From NCBI GenBank assembly GCA_031277685.1, contig JAITLV010000013.1, positions 21,012 to 85,011 of the forward strand: a DNA stretch of 64,000 bases. Direction: 5' to 3'. The translations under genes and the position numbers were made by a program. The notes beneath the pieces were generated by a model. The model had not been told where the DNA came from and did no database searches. It was given only the letters and a program-made list of their open reading frames with translations. This DNA comes from Sphingobacterium sp. (lineage in GTDB: Bacteria > Bacteroidota > Bacteroidia > Sphingobacteriales > Sphingobacteriaceae). Of the stretch, positions 37,716 through 46,508 are shown one piece after another. Positions within the stretch are counted from its first letter, which is position 1. Each line of letters opens with the position of its first letter.

Positions 37716-40504
37716 AAATGACCATGCACAAACATACGAACTACTTCTGCCTGTTTATCCTATTGGTATTGATCCTGCCGATATCCTGCAAAATATCATC
37801 CGACAGCAAGCCTTTGCCATTGGACCCCCAACTACGTAGTGGCCGGCTCGCCAATGGCTTTTCCTATTATATCCGGAAAAACAAAAACCCCGACAATAAG
37901 GTGCTGATCTATTTTGCCGTCAAGGCCGGATCCCTGTTGGAAAACGAAGATCAACGTGGTATTGCCCATTTTATTGAACACATGTCTTTCAACGGAACCA
38001 AACATTTTCCGAACAATGCGCTCCCCGATTACCTGGAAAAAATCGGAGTCAGAATAGGTCCAGATCTCAATGCATCGACCAATCCGGACGAGACCATCTA
38101 TCAGCTGCCACTCCCTGGAGGGAATCCCGAAATCCTCGCCAATGGCCTCCAGATCGTCCGCGACTGGGCACAGGATGTCAGCTTTGACAGTGCCGCTGTC
38201 GCCAAAGAAAGACAGGTGATACTTGAAGAAAAACGGTACCTACAGGGGCTTAAACAACGTAGTGAAGAGCAACTTATCCCCATTTACACCAATCAGTCCC
38301 GGTATGGGCAGCGTCTTCCCATTGGGATCGAAGCTGTACTGCATAGCGTTACTGCTACACAGATACGTCGTTTTTACCAAGACTGGTATCGTCCCGACCT
38401 GCAATCCATCTTTATCGTCGGCGATATCGATGTGGACCAGATGGAAAAAGATATCCAAACCAAATTTTCCTCCCTGCAGAATCCCACACAGGAAAAAGAA
38501 CGGCCCAACTACAGCGTCGATCTCAGCGGAAAAGACCAATACTTTCATTTTAAAGATGCTGAAATTGGTGGTATTGCCATAGAAATTCTAAAAAAAACAC
38601 GTCGTACGCCACTGCTTACTACAGGTGACCTCAAAAAAAGGCTGACCAGCCAGCTATTGGACCAACTGATCCTGGACCGCTTCCGCCAATTGCCCTTTGT
38701 CGGCTCCAATCCGATTTCAGGTGGCCTGGATGCGTTCCGGATATCCGTCAATTCAAAACCCGGTGAGACCGAACCCGCATTCAAAAGCGTGTGGCTCGAA
38801 CTGCGTCGGATGCAGGAAGATGGCTTTCTAGACAGCGAACTGAACCGCATCAAAAAGAACTATCTTCAAAAAGTAAATGAAATTGCCGCACAGAAAGACC
38901 GGGTAAGTTCCGAGAGCCTGATCAAAGGTTATCTGCAGCATTTCTTGACCGGTGATATCAAAATGAACTATGAAGCCGAAGCCAAACTGAGCCAGCAGCT
39001 GCTGGACGATATCACGCTACAGGACATCAATAAACTGCTAAAGTCCTATCTGCAGGAAGGTGATCGGGATATCATTACAAAATCAGCACCGGCAAATACG
39101 GCCTTTGTCCCAGATGAAGCCACGGTCAAATCCTGGATCGAACAAACCTACTCCTTACCAATGGAAGCTTATGTCGACGACGTATCCGATCAGCCTTTGT
39201 TAGCCAAAACACCCACTGCCGGTAAAGTCACTGCACATCAGACAGACCCACAGGTAGGGACCGAAACATTTGTGCTGAGCAACGGTGTCCGTGTCATCGT
39301 TAAAAAAACAGATTTTCAACAAGATGAAGTGCTCTTTAAAGGCATCGCCGAGGGTGGCGCATCGCTCTCCAGTGACAGTGATTACCTCAATACAATACAT
39401 GCAGCCAACATCATTGGCCACTCCGGCGTAGGCAACTACAGTGCAACACAATTAACCAAGCAGCTTGCGGGCAAAAAGCTACAGGTGATGCCACTGATCA
39501 ACGATAAGTATCAAGGTATTGAAGGTTATAGCACAACAACCGAACTGCCTCTGGCCTTATCGCTTATCTATGGCTATATCAACGAACCACGGAAGGACCG
39601 CGAGGCCTTTGACATCCTGATCGGCCGAACCCGGGAAGAAATGAAAACTAATGCGAAAAGTGCGAATCAGGTCTTTATGGACTCGATTAACTATGTACTG
39701 AGCGGCAACAACATCCGCAACAAAGTGCAGACACTCAAGGATATCGACAGAATCAACCTCGATCGCGTTTACCAAATATATAAAGAGCGATTCAGCCATG
39801 CCGCGGGAATGACTTTCGTCTTTGTCGGCAATATTGACATGGACAGTTTCAAACCTTTGGCAGAAAAATACCTGGGTTCACTCCCCAATACAGGTCAGCC
39901 GCAATATATCCGGGACCTAAATATCCATATTCCCGAAGGCCATCTTGCGCAGACCATCACAGAGGGCAATAATCAAAAAGCCAGTGTGATGCTGATCTAC
40001 TCAGGGCAATATGACTATAGCCTAGCGAATAGCGTCAAGATGCAGGCTATCGAAGAATGCCTGAAGCTCGCGCTGACAGCGCGCCTACGTAATCGGGAGG
40101 GTGGCACCTATACCCCACAGGTGGAGCTTGCGACCAGCAAATACCCCAAGAGCCGTTTTAGCCTGATCCTGACTTTTGACTGCGCCATACAAAACGTAGC
40201 ACATTTGACCCAGGCCGCACAGGAAGAGCTCGCCACAGTCCGTACCAAGGGACCTACAGCCATGGACCTACAGAAGTTTAAAGCCGCCCGTCGCCTGGCG
40301 TTTGCCTCCGGCATGAAAAACAACGCTTTCTGGCTCAACTATCTGACAACACAGGTCATGAACAGGGAGCCTTCAGACCAATTAGTGTCCTACACCGTCC
40401 TACTGGACAAACTGGATGCCAATACCGTCCGGGATGCCGCCCAGCATTTTATACAGCCACAAAAAAATGAAATCAAGTTTGTCCTGTTGCCCGAAAAAAA
40501 ATAA
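37712..40504 (+). CDS. M16-family zinc metallopeptidase lipoprotein
   Basis: The 930-residue protein has a lipoprotein signal with PISC (Cys26) and two M16 halves, the length of pitrilysin/PqqL-type enzymes. The inverted zinc motif HFIEH is at residues 86-90, followed by the conserved MSFNGTKHFP. A downstream acidic stretch (AKERQVILEEKRY) supplies the third ligand. The second half (FVLSNGVRVIVKKTDFQQ, onwards) is the inactive repeat. Such enzymes cut peptides within a closed chamber. As an envelope lipoprotein next to SusC/SusD and ABC/GldG genes it may process an imported or exported peptide. The start overlaps the MutS-like gene, so the two are made together. Confidence 0.93.
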   Translation: MKMTMHKHTNYFCLFILLVLILPISCKISSDSKPLPLDPQLRSGRLANGFSYYIRKNKNPDNKVLIYFAVKAGSLLENEDQRGIAHFIEHMSFNGTKHFPNNALPDYLEKIGVRIGPDLNASTNPDETIYQLPLPGGNPEILANGLQIVRDWAQDVSFDSAAVAKERQVILEEKRYLQGLKQRSEEQLIPIYTNQSRYGQRLPIGIEAVLHSVTATQIRRFYQDWYRPDLQSIFIVGDIDVDQMEKDIQTKFSSLQNPTQEKERPNYSVDLSGKDQYFHFKDAEIGGIAIEILKKTRRTPLLTTGDLKKRLTSQLLDQLILDRFRQLPFVGSNPISGGLDAFRISVNSKPGETEPAFKSVWLELRRMQEDGFLDSELNRIKKNYLQKVNEIAAQKDRVSSESLIKGYLQHFLTGDIKMNYEAEAKLSQQLLDDITLQDINKLLKSYLQEGDRDIITKSAPANTAFVPDEATVKSWIEQTYSLPMEAYVDDVSDQPLLAKTPTAGKVTAHQTDPQVGTETFVLSNGVRVIVKKTDFQQDEVLFKGIAEGGASLSSDSDYLNTIHAANIIGHSGVGNYSATQLTKQLAGKKLQVMPLINDKYQGIEGYSTTTELPLALSLIYGYINEPRKDREAFDILIGRTREEMKTNAKSANQVFMDSINYVLSGNNIRNKVQTLKDIDRINLDRVYQIYKERFSHAAGMTFVFVGNIDMDSFKPLAEKYLGSLPNTGQPQYIRDLNIHIPEGHLAQTITEGNNQKASVMLIYSGQYDYSLANSVKMQAIEECLKLALTARLRNREGGTYTPQVELATSKYPKSRFSLILTFDCAIQNVAHLTQAAQEELATVRTKGPTAMDLQKFKAARRLAFASGMKNNAFWLNYLTTQVMNREPSDQLVSYTVLLDKLDANTVRDAAQHFIQPQKNEIKFVLLPEKK

Positions 40505-40578
40505 AATCGGATCGACAGCAGCCGGAGGCCGCGTGACAGCCTCCGCACACAAACCAACTAATGAACAACGAACGACAG

Positions 40579-42870
40579 ATGAAAAAAATAATACAAATCG
40601 CTAAACTTGAGCTTGGGCAATTATTTTTCTCCCCTATTGCCTGGCTCTTGCTGATAGCGCTATTCCTCCAGCTTTGCCTGATGATATTGCCCGCCTTAAA
40701 TGACACGGCAGCATTGAAAAATGCAGGCTTCCTGACAAGTGGAATCTATACCGATCAGAATAGGCTTGGTCTATTCCAGCGTATTCTGGACCATCTTTAT
40801 CTTTATATCCCCCTACTGACCATGGGGATTATAAGCCGGGAACTCAGCAGCGGCAGCATCAAACTGCTCTATTCGTCCCCCTTGAAACTGCACGCGATCG
40901 TGTACGGTAAATTTTTGGCGATGGCCCTGTACAACCTGCTGTTGCTGGCGATCATCGGAATATTTGCCCTTGTCGGGGCCTGCTATATTCCCCATTTCGA
41001 TTATCCTTTGATTTTGGTTGCCCTACTCTCGATATACCTACTGCTGAACACCTATGCCGCGATCGGTATTTTTGTCTCCAGCCTGACGAGTTATCAGACC
41101 GTGGCTGCCATCAGCACCTTTGCTGTTCTGGCAACGATGAATTACATTGGCGGGCTTGGCCAGGAGTACGATTTTATTCGTGATCTTACCTATAGCCTTT
41201 CGATGCCTAGCCGGGCTGAGCGTATGATCAATGGCCTACTCAATAGCCGGGATATACTCTATTACCTGGTGATATCAGCGATGTTTCTCGCCTTTACCAT
41301 TGCCAAGATGCAGCTGGACCGCAGGGCTATTTCGGGGATGCCGCGACTGGGATGCTATGCCGGCATCCTACTGATCAGTCTGAGCATCACTTACATCAGT
41401 TCGAGGCAGCCCCTGATCGGCTATTACGACGCCACTGCAACCAAGCTCAATACCATCACCCAAACCAGCCAGCATATCCTGAAGCAGTTTGGCGATGAGC
41501 CCGTTGAGATCACCGCCTATATCAATGGGCTGGACGATTCCTACTTCAAGTCGCCACCCAAGGAACGTATCGCTAATATCCAGCGCTGGGAGCCCTACCT
41601 TCGGTTCAACCCCCATATCAAGCTCAACTGGGTATATTATTACGATACTGTCGCCAGTTCCGGCCAATATATCCGTGAAAACAATATTTCATTTAATACC
41701 CTCGTTACTACGCTATCCAATATACAGCAAATTGATATTTCCAACTTTCTGGCACCACAGGAAGTTAAAAAAATCGTTGACCTCTCACAGGAAGAGAAGC
41801 GCTTTATCATGGAAGTCAAACACAAAGGGAAGGCAACTTTCCTACGAACATTTCCAGCTCCTGATGGCGAATTTTGGCCAGGAGAACCCGAAATTGCCGC
41901 TGCATTCAAGCGGCTGCAGCAGGTTGCACCAAAACTCGTTTTTGCGACCGACGGCTATCAGCGCAGCATGGACAAACTTGGCGACCGCGATTATAAAACA
42001 CTTATCAACAACAAATTTGGCCGTGCTTCACTGGTCAACCAAGGTTTTGACGTCGACAGCATCTCCCTCGAGCGGGACGAGATTCCGGATACCCTCAGTG
42101 CGCTGGTGATTTCAGATCCACGTGTAGCCTTTACCCAAGTTGCACTGGGCAAACTACGGCGTTATATCGAAGGGGGTGGTAACCTGCTTATTACAGGTGA
42201 GCCCGGCAAACAGCAGGTCATCAATCCACTGTTGCAAACCCTGGGGGTAGAAATGCTTTCCGGCACCATTTTGCAACAGAGCCGGGATTATTCCTACGAT
42301 CTCGTTACGGCAAAACTGGCTCCGGGAGCCGTTGCGCTGAACAGCAAGCTGCAACCCTATTTCCAGCATGGCTATCCTGTGTCTATGCCACAGGTAGGTG
42401 CACTGGCCTATCAGCAAACAGGTCCATTTACCATACATCCCCTGCTGACGACCGATCCACAGGTCAGCTGGAAGAAAGAAGGCAAGTTTGTGCTTGATTC
42501 TGCTGCCATCGATTTCGATCCACTACAAGGCGATAGGCGCGAATCTTTTCCGACGACCATCATGATGACCAGGCCACATGGAGGCAAGGAGCAACGTATC
42601 ATTGTATCTGCGGACGCCGACTTTTTCAGCAATACCGAACTCAGCCGCAACAATATGATCGCAATCAACGCATTCTTTGCGACGAGTATGTTCAAATGGT
42701 TTTCGTATGGCGAATTTCCTGTAGACAGTAGCCGGCCTATTGCTAAAGACAGCAGCTTAACCCTGACCAAAGCAGATGCCAGCTGGTTACAAGTAATCGG
42801 CTATGGTGTAATCCCCGGTGGTATTATCCTACTAGGAACCATGATCCTACTTCGCAGAAAACGAAAATAG
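40579..42870 (+). CDS. ABC-2 permease fused to a GldG-like domain, copy 2
   Basis: This is a paralogue of the protein at 32752-35055 with the same layout: six-helix ABC-2 permease (FSPIAWLLLIALFLQL, GIISRELSSGSIKLLYSSP), a helix before RQPLIGYYDATATKLNT, a large GldG-like extracytoplasmic domain (LVFATDGYQRSMDKLGDRDY, YIEGGGNLLITGEPGKQQVI) and a terminal helix ending RRKRK. The start at 40579 is chosen by alignment to copy 1 (MKKIIQIAKLELG against MKKILQIAKTELS). ATG 40561 is an alternative. No second ATPase gene accompanies it, so both permeases probably share the ATPase at 31783-32706. Confidence 0.9.
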   Translation: MKKIIQIAKLELGQLFFSPIAWLLLIALFLQLCLMILPALNDTAALKNAGFLTSGIYTDQNRLGLFQRILDHLYLYIPLLTMGIISRELSSGSIKLLYSSPLKLHAIVYGKFLAMALYNLLLLAIIGIFALVGACYIPHFDYPLILVALLSIYLLLNTYAAIGIFVSSLTSYQTVAAISTFAVLATMNYIGGLGQEYDFIRDLTYSLSMPSRAERMINGLLNSRDILYYLVISAMFLAFTIAKMQLDRRAISGMPRLGCYAGILLISLSITYISSRQPLIGYYDATATKLNTITQTSQHILKQFGDEPVEITAYINGLDDSYFKSPPKERIANIQRWEPYLRFNPHIKLNWVYYYDTVASSGQYIRENNISFNTLVTTLSNIQQIDISNFLAPQEVKKIVDLSQEEKRFIMEVKHKGKATFLRTFPAPDGEFWPGEPEIAAAFKRLQQVAPKLVFATDGYQRSMDKLGDRDYKTLINNKFGRASLVNQGFDVDSISLERDEIPDTLSALVISDPRVAFTQVALGKLRRYIEGGGNLLITGEPGKQQVINPLLQTLGVEMLSGTILQQSRDYSYDLVTAKLAPGAVALNSKLQPYFQHGYPVSMPQVGALAYQQTGPFTIHPLLTTDPQVSWKKEGKFVLDSAAIDFDPLQGDRRESFPTTIMMTRPHGGKEQRIIVSADADFFSNTELSRNNMIAINAFFATSMFKWFSYGEFPVDSSRPIAKDSSLTLTKADASWLQVIGYGVIPGGIILLGTMILLRRKRK

Positions 42871-42902
42871 CAGTGAAATAGTTATAAAATTGATATGATT
42901 TA

Positions 42903-42936
42903 AGTTCCCATTAGTTTTCTAAAACTAATGGGAACT
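42903..42936 (+). terminator. Terminator of the sigma/SusCD/ABC/MutS/M16 locus
   Basis: A perfect 16-bp stem (AGTTCCCATTAGTTTT, 42903-42918, with its complement at 42921-42936) surrounds a 2-nt loop, 33 nt after the last stop codon of the locus. The strength of this hairpin supports one transcription unit ending here. The downstream sequence is AT-rich. Confidence 0.8.
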
Positions 42937-42997
42937 ATATTCCAATCTCCATTTTCATATTTAAATTCATTTAAAATAGTAACCGATCCCTCCCCTT

Positions 42998-43088
42998 CAT
43001 TTCACCCGCTCGTTTTGTCATTTCAATTGGATAAAATTTCATTTCACAAGAATATTATTCAAATCCCTTCTTATACAGCCTATCTTTG
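42998..43088 (+). promoter_or_regulatory. LytTR-type operator array and promoter, RNA unit A
   Basis: Three identical CATTTCA heptamers (42998-43004, 43019-43025, 43040-43046) have exact 21-nt spacing. A consensus -7 box TATCTTTG (43081-43088) starts 41 nt after the last. This and unit B are the best matches to the shared pattern in the window. Confidence 0.8.
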
Positions 43089-43094
43089 AATCAA

Positions 43095-43240
43095 CATTTT
43101 AAGAAAAGAGAGCTTACGATGTTATCCCTTCACTACGCTTCGAAGGGCAAAAGAAAAACATTATGGGTAGTAATGTTTTTCATGTTAGTAGCGATGGCCT
43201 CTAAGATGCAAATCTTTGGGCCATTGCTCATTTTGACCTA
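43095..43240 (+). ncRNA. Candidate structured small RNA A
   Basis: Transcription from the -7 box at 43081 should begin near 43095. The RNA would hold three hairpins: CCCTTC/GAAGGG (43126-43147), GAAAAACATTA with loop TGGGTAG and TAATGTTTTTC (43153-43181), and GCGATGGCC/GGCCATTGC (43191-43227) with an inner AAGAT/ATCTT stem, followed by TCATTTTG. All three recur in unit B 396 nt downstream with compensating base changes, even though the reading frame is broken there. A 40-codon frame (43119-43241) overlaps unit A, so a dual-function RNA is possible. No known RNA family is recognised. Confidence 0.6.
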
Positions 43241-43241
43241 G
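43119..43241 (+). CDS. Possible 40-residue membrane peptide overlapping RNA A
   Basis: An ATG with a purine-rich upstream stretch (AAGAAAAGAGAG) opens a 40-codon frame. It has a basic start (MLSLHYASKGKRKT) and one hydrophobic helix (LWVVMFFMLVAMASKM), and ends PLLILT. The size and shape fit a small inner-membrane protein. Against it, the equivalent frame in unit B stops after 12 codons while the RNA hairpins persist. I keep it as a weak alternative to the structured RNA. Confidence 0.35.
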   Translation: MLSLHYASKGKRKTLWVVMFFMLVAMASKMQIFGPLLILT

Positions 43242-43393
43242 GCGCATCCTGACAAGCGACATTCTTCATTCTTTTTTATGGCTCTACAACCTCACCTCGT
43301 AGCCTGTAAAGCGTTTATTCATCTTAATCCTTAAATCTAGGCAATTATTTCCAATTTTAAGCTATTTGATTGTTAGGACAATATAGATTCCTG

Positions 43394-43484
43394 CATTTCA
43401 TCGCTTGTTTTTGTCATTTCACAATGACAAAATTACATTTCACAAAAAAATTATTCAAATACTTTTCTTATCCATCTAGCTTTG
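43394..43484 (+). promoter_or_regulatory. LytTR-type operator array and promoter, RNA unit B
   Basis: Three identical CATTTCA heptamers (43394-43400, 43415-43421, 43436-43442) are 21 nt apart. The -7 box TAGCTTTG (43477-43484) starts 41 nt after the last. The array is a diverged copy of the one at 42998-43088 and lies about 260 nt before the MscS-type gene, which it may also drive. Confidence 0.8.
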
Positions 43485-43490
43485 TAGTCA

Positions 43491-43625
43491 ATAAACAACT
43501 TACAATGTTTCCCTATATCTACGCTTTGAAGGGCAATAGTTAACATTATGGCTAGTAATGTTTTCATGTAAGTGGCAATGGCCTTTAGGATGCAAACACT
43601 TTAGGTCATTGCTAGTTTTAATCTA
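43491..43625 (+). ncRNA. Candidate structured small RNA B
   Basis: This is the second copy of the RNA unit. Hairpins are CCCT/AGGG (43511-43533), AACATTA with loop TGGCTAG and TAATGTT (43542-43562), and GCAATGGCC/GGTCATTGC (43575-43612), followed by TAGTTTTAATC. Relative to copy A, one G-U pair became A-U and one G-C pair became G-U, so the stems are kept. The matching reading frame is lost (MFPYIYALKGNS then stop). This pattern favours RNA function over peptide function. It may terminate before, or read into, the MscS-type gene. Confidence 0.6.
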
Positions 43626-43747
43626 GCTGAATCAATATTTTCAATACAACTTGTTTATACGTTACTATATAGCGATACAAAAAAGGGAATACTAGCTAAA
43701 CATCACCTAAATACGACAACCAAATTTACAATTCATATTCAATCAGC

Positions 43748-46093
43748 ATGTTAAAAAAGAACGTTATATTAATTGTTATATTCTTCTGGACACTTTTATC
43801 CCAAACACTATATTCCCAGGAGAAACAGAAAGGTGAAGACCAGCAAAAAATCAATTTATTACTGAATGAAACCCATGATGGTGACTATCTATTGGCTATT
43901 GAAAAAGTTGGTGAAGTACTTCAGTCAGCCTATATCAATGCTGAATTTACCACCGAAGTATATTTTGTATTTGGTGAAATTGACCGAACCAGTAAAAATC
44001 TGAATACGATACTAAGCAGTATAAAAGCAGCAAATCTTAATGTACGAAACCAGCAAATGTACTACACGATATTGCAACAGCTAAAAACGGAACTAAATGA
44101 TCAAAGCAAATTTATCAACAAACAGGACAGTATACAAAGTAAGATTCAAAATCAAATCTCTTCTTTAAGTAAGGACAAGACTATTATCACTTTTGCTAAA
44201 GATACCTTACGACAAAAACAGTTTGCAAAAGAACTACTTACAATAGTAAAACACTATGAGAAGACTTCCGAACTCCTTAATGAAAATGCAAAACTGTTGA
44301 ATAAAAAGAAGAGGATAATTCTTGATAATAGGACTGCTATTTTCAATTCGCTGCAGGTTGTGGAAGAAAAGCTTCAAAAATCAGAATTTGATCTTATAAA
44401 AAAAGAATATCCGCTATTGTGGAATTTAAAAACATCTGTGGCAAAGAAAGATCTTCCCGCAAATTTCAAAGGAAAAATGGAAGTAGAAAAAGGAGTAACA
44501 CTCTATTATTTTAACCATATTGCTGGAAGCTTGGCGATAGTAAGTATCCTGGTGTTACTATTGGCATTCTATATAAATACTAACCTACGTTTTCTAAAAA
44601 AGTCTGGATATATCCATAATCTCGAAAAGCTAAATTTTGATTTTCTTAACCAGGGAGCCCTTGTCCCTGTATTGGTCTTGGGAACTCATATTATTATTAT
44701 TTACAATTTATCTGCTCCGGCAGTATTTACTACATTATTGCATTTTGCCCTTTTAATAGGAGTAGGTTTTCTTTTTCGCAAAAACTGGGAAAAATCAAGC
44801 ATGTACAACTGGATCTTCCTTGTTTCTCTTTTTTCAATTTTTAGCTTCATTAATCTTTTCATACCGATCGGTTTCTTAGAGAGATACATTTTCATATTTA
44901 TCAATATAGGTGCTATATATTATATCATTACACAGTTGAAAAATGTAAAGGATAACCTTTTTGGGCATAGCTTTTTTAGATGGGCAGGTTTTCTCTTTAT
45001 AAGTTTTTGTCTATTGTCCATTATATTCAATATTTTCGGAAGGGTGTCTTTAGCACATTCACTCAGTCTCAGTGCAACCGTAGCTTTAACACATGTTGTT
45101 GCCCTTAGTGTCCTACTGAAGATTATTATAGAAATTATATTACTACAAGTTTACAGGATCCGCGTTCAAAGAGGTAATACAACGATTTTCGACCACAAAA
45201 ATCTTTCGGATAACCTCAAAACACCTTTTATTATAGTGACTTCTTGTATTTGGTTTGTCGTTACAGCCGCCAGTCTAAACATCTGGAGCGGAATCCACAG
45301 TGCAATCACCACTATGCTAGGCCGTCCCATTAGCATCGGAAGCTTCACTTTCACTATGGACAGTGTGATCCTGTTTTTGGCGTTAATCTGGATAGCACAT
45401 TTACTACAAAAGTACGTTGCTCATTTTTTTGGTGAGATTGAACAGGAAGACGAAGAAAATATAGATAAAAGACAGCATTCAAAACTACTAATTATTAGAC
45501 TGATACTACTTATTGGTGGTTACATGTTAGCGATATTGGCCTCTGGCATACCTTTAGAGAAAATAAGCATTATTATCGGTGCGCTAGGCGTTGGAGTTGG
45601 CCTGGGGCTGCAGGGGATTGTCAGTAATTTCGTATCCGGAGTTATTTTAATATTTGATAGAGCGATACAGATTGGAGATATAATTGAAATAAATTCACAG
45701 CAGGGAAGAGTAAAATCTATGGATCTACGCACAACAAAAATAAATGCACCCAATGGATCTGAAATAATAATTCCGAATGGTAGTTTACTTTCCCAGAATA
45801 TCACCAACTGGACATATACGAATAACCTGAAGCAGATTGAGATAAAATTTAGTCTGAAAGGAAGAACGACAACTGAAGAAATTAATCAAATTATCAACAA
45901 TGCCATAGCCAGTAATCCACTGGCAGACCATTCAAAATCTTGTCAGATATATTACAATACCCTCTCTAAGGACAATTTTGGCATACTTTTAAAATTCTGG
46001 TGCAGTATCTATCGTACCGAAGAAGTGATCAGCGATACTAAACAAAATCTTTTCACACATTTTGAAGCAAAGGATATTGAGGTAATAATTTAA
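43748..46093 (+). CDS. Mechanosensitive channel of the MscS family with periplasmic N-terminal domain
   Basis: The 781-residue protein has a signal peptide (ending QTLYSQ) and a coiled, charged periplasmic region to about residue 250. About ten membrane helices follow. The MscS core has pore helix LGVGVGLGLQGIVSNFVSGVI, the beta domain DIIEINSQQGRVKSMDLRTTKI and the PNGSLLSQNITNW segment, then the C-terminal alpha/beta domain. Large MscS-type channels protect cells against osmotic downshift and membrane tension. It stands alone on the plus strand, downstream of the two LytTR-type promoters and RNA units, so control by the same regulator is plausible. Confidence 0.92.
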   Translation: MLKKNVILIVIFFWTLLSQTLYSQEKQKGEDQQKINLLLNETHDGDYLLAIEKVGEVLQSAYINAEFTTEVYFVFGEIDRTSKNLNTILSSIKAANLNVRNQQMYYTILQQLKTELNDQSKFINKQDSIQSKIQNQISSLSKDKTIITFAKDTLRQKQFAKELLTIVKHYEKTSELLNENAKLLNKKKRIILDNRTAIFNSLQVVEEKLQKSEFDLIKKEYPLLWNLKTSVAKKDLPANFKGKMEVEKGVTLYYFNHIAGSLAIVSILVLLLAFYINTNLRFLKKSGYIHNLEKLNFDFLNQGALVPVLVLGTHIIIIYNLSAPAVFTTLLHFALLIGVGFLFRKNWEKSSMYNWIFLVSLFSIFSFINLFIPIGFLERYIFIFINIGAIYYIITQLKNVKDNLFGHSFFRWAGFLFISFCLLSIIFNIFGRVSLAHSLSLSATVALTHVVALSVLLKIIIEIILLQVYRIRVQRGNTTIFDHKNLSDNLKTPFIIVTSCIWFVVTAASLNIWSGIHSAITTMLGRPISIGSFTFTMDSVILFLALIWIAHLLQKYVAHFFGEIEQEDEENIDKRQHSKLLIIRLILLIGGYMLAILASGIPLEKISIIIGALGVGVGLGLQGIVSNFVSGVILIFDRAIQIGDIIEINSQQGRVKSMDLRTTKINAPNGSEIIIPNGSLLSQNITNWTYTNNLKQIEIKFSLKGRTTTEEINQIINNAIASNPLADHSKSCQIYYNTLSKDNFGILLKFWCSIYRTEEVISDTKQNLFTHFEAKDIEVII

Positions 46094-46508
46094 TAGGAAC
46101 CTTCTTTTTAGCCTTATCCTGTAGTCTGGGTATAAAGCGTGTGTAAAATTCGCTGAAATAAAAAGAAAAATGTGGGATCATTTTTTCCGCTAATTTACCT
46201 TTTCGCAGAACAAAAAGTAACTAAATAATTAAGTAATTCTGAAATGTGGTATAAAACATCATTTCTTGTCATCATGAGGTTTCTAAATCGCTCTGGCTCG
46301 CTCTTAACCTCGCAAAAAGCATCCTTTTGCCCAACAAAAAAAGTTTGTCAATTCAACTTAGAGTACACCTTCTGATTACTTGTTATAAAAATAATTATTG
46401 TCAAATAATTAAAAACCATTAAATTTAACTATAGCTTGAATCCAATATAAAAGTTTAAATAACCAATATCACATAAACTTGCAAGGTTGTTAATACCCTA
46501 ATACTGTT
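46094..46508. other. Intergenic region without recognisable gene
   Basis: This AT-rich gap of about 415 nt lies between the MscS-type and TPR genes. I see no credible reading frame, RNA gene or strong terminator. A single TATTTCAGCG-like word near 46155 on the minus strand lacks partner repeats. The promoter of the TPR gene must lie here but has no clear -7 box. Confidence 0.4.

Noticed and set aside
46140..46200. TATTTCAGCG on the minus strand after the MscS-type gene
   Set aside because: It is a single copy without partner repeats and points into the end of a gene on the other strand.
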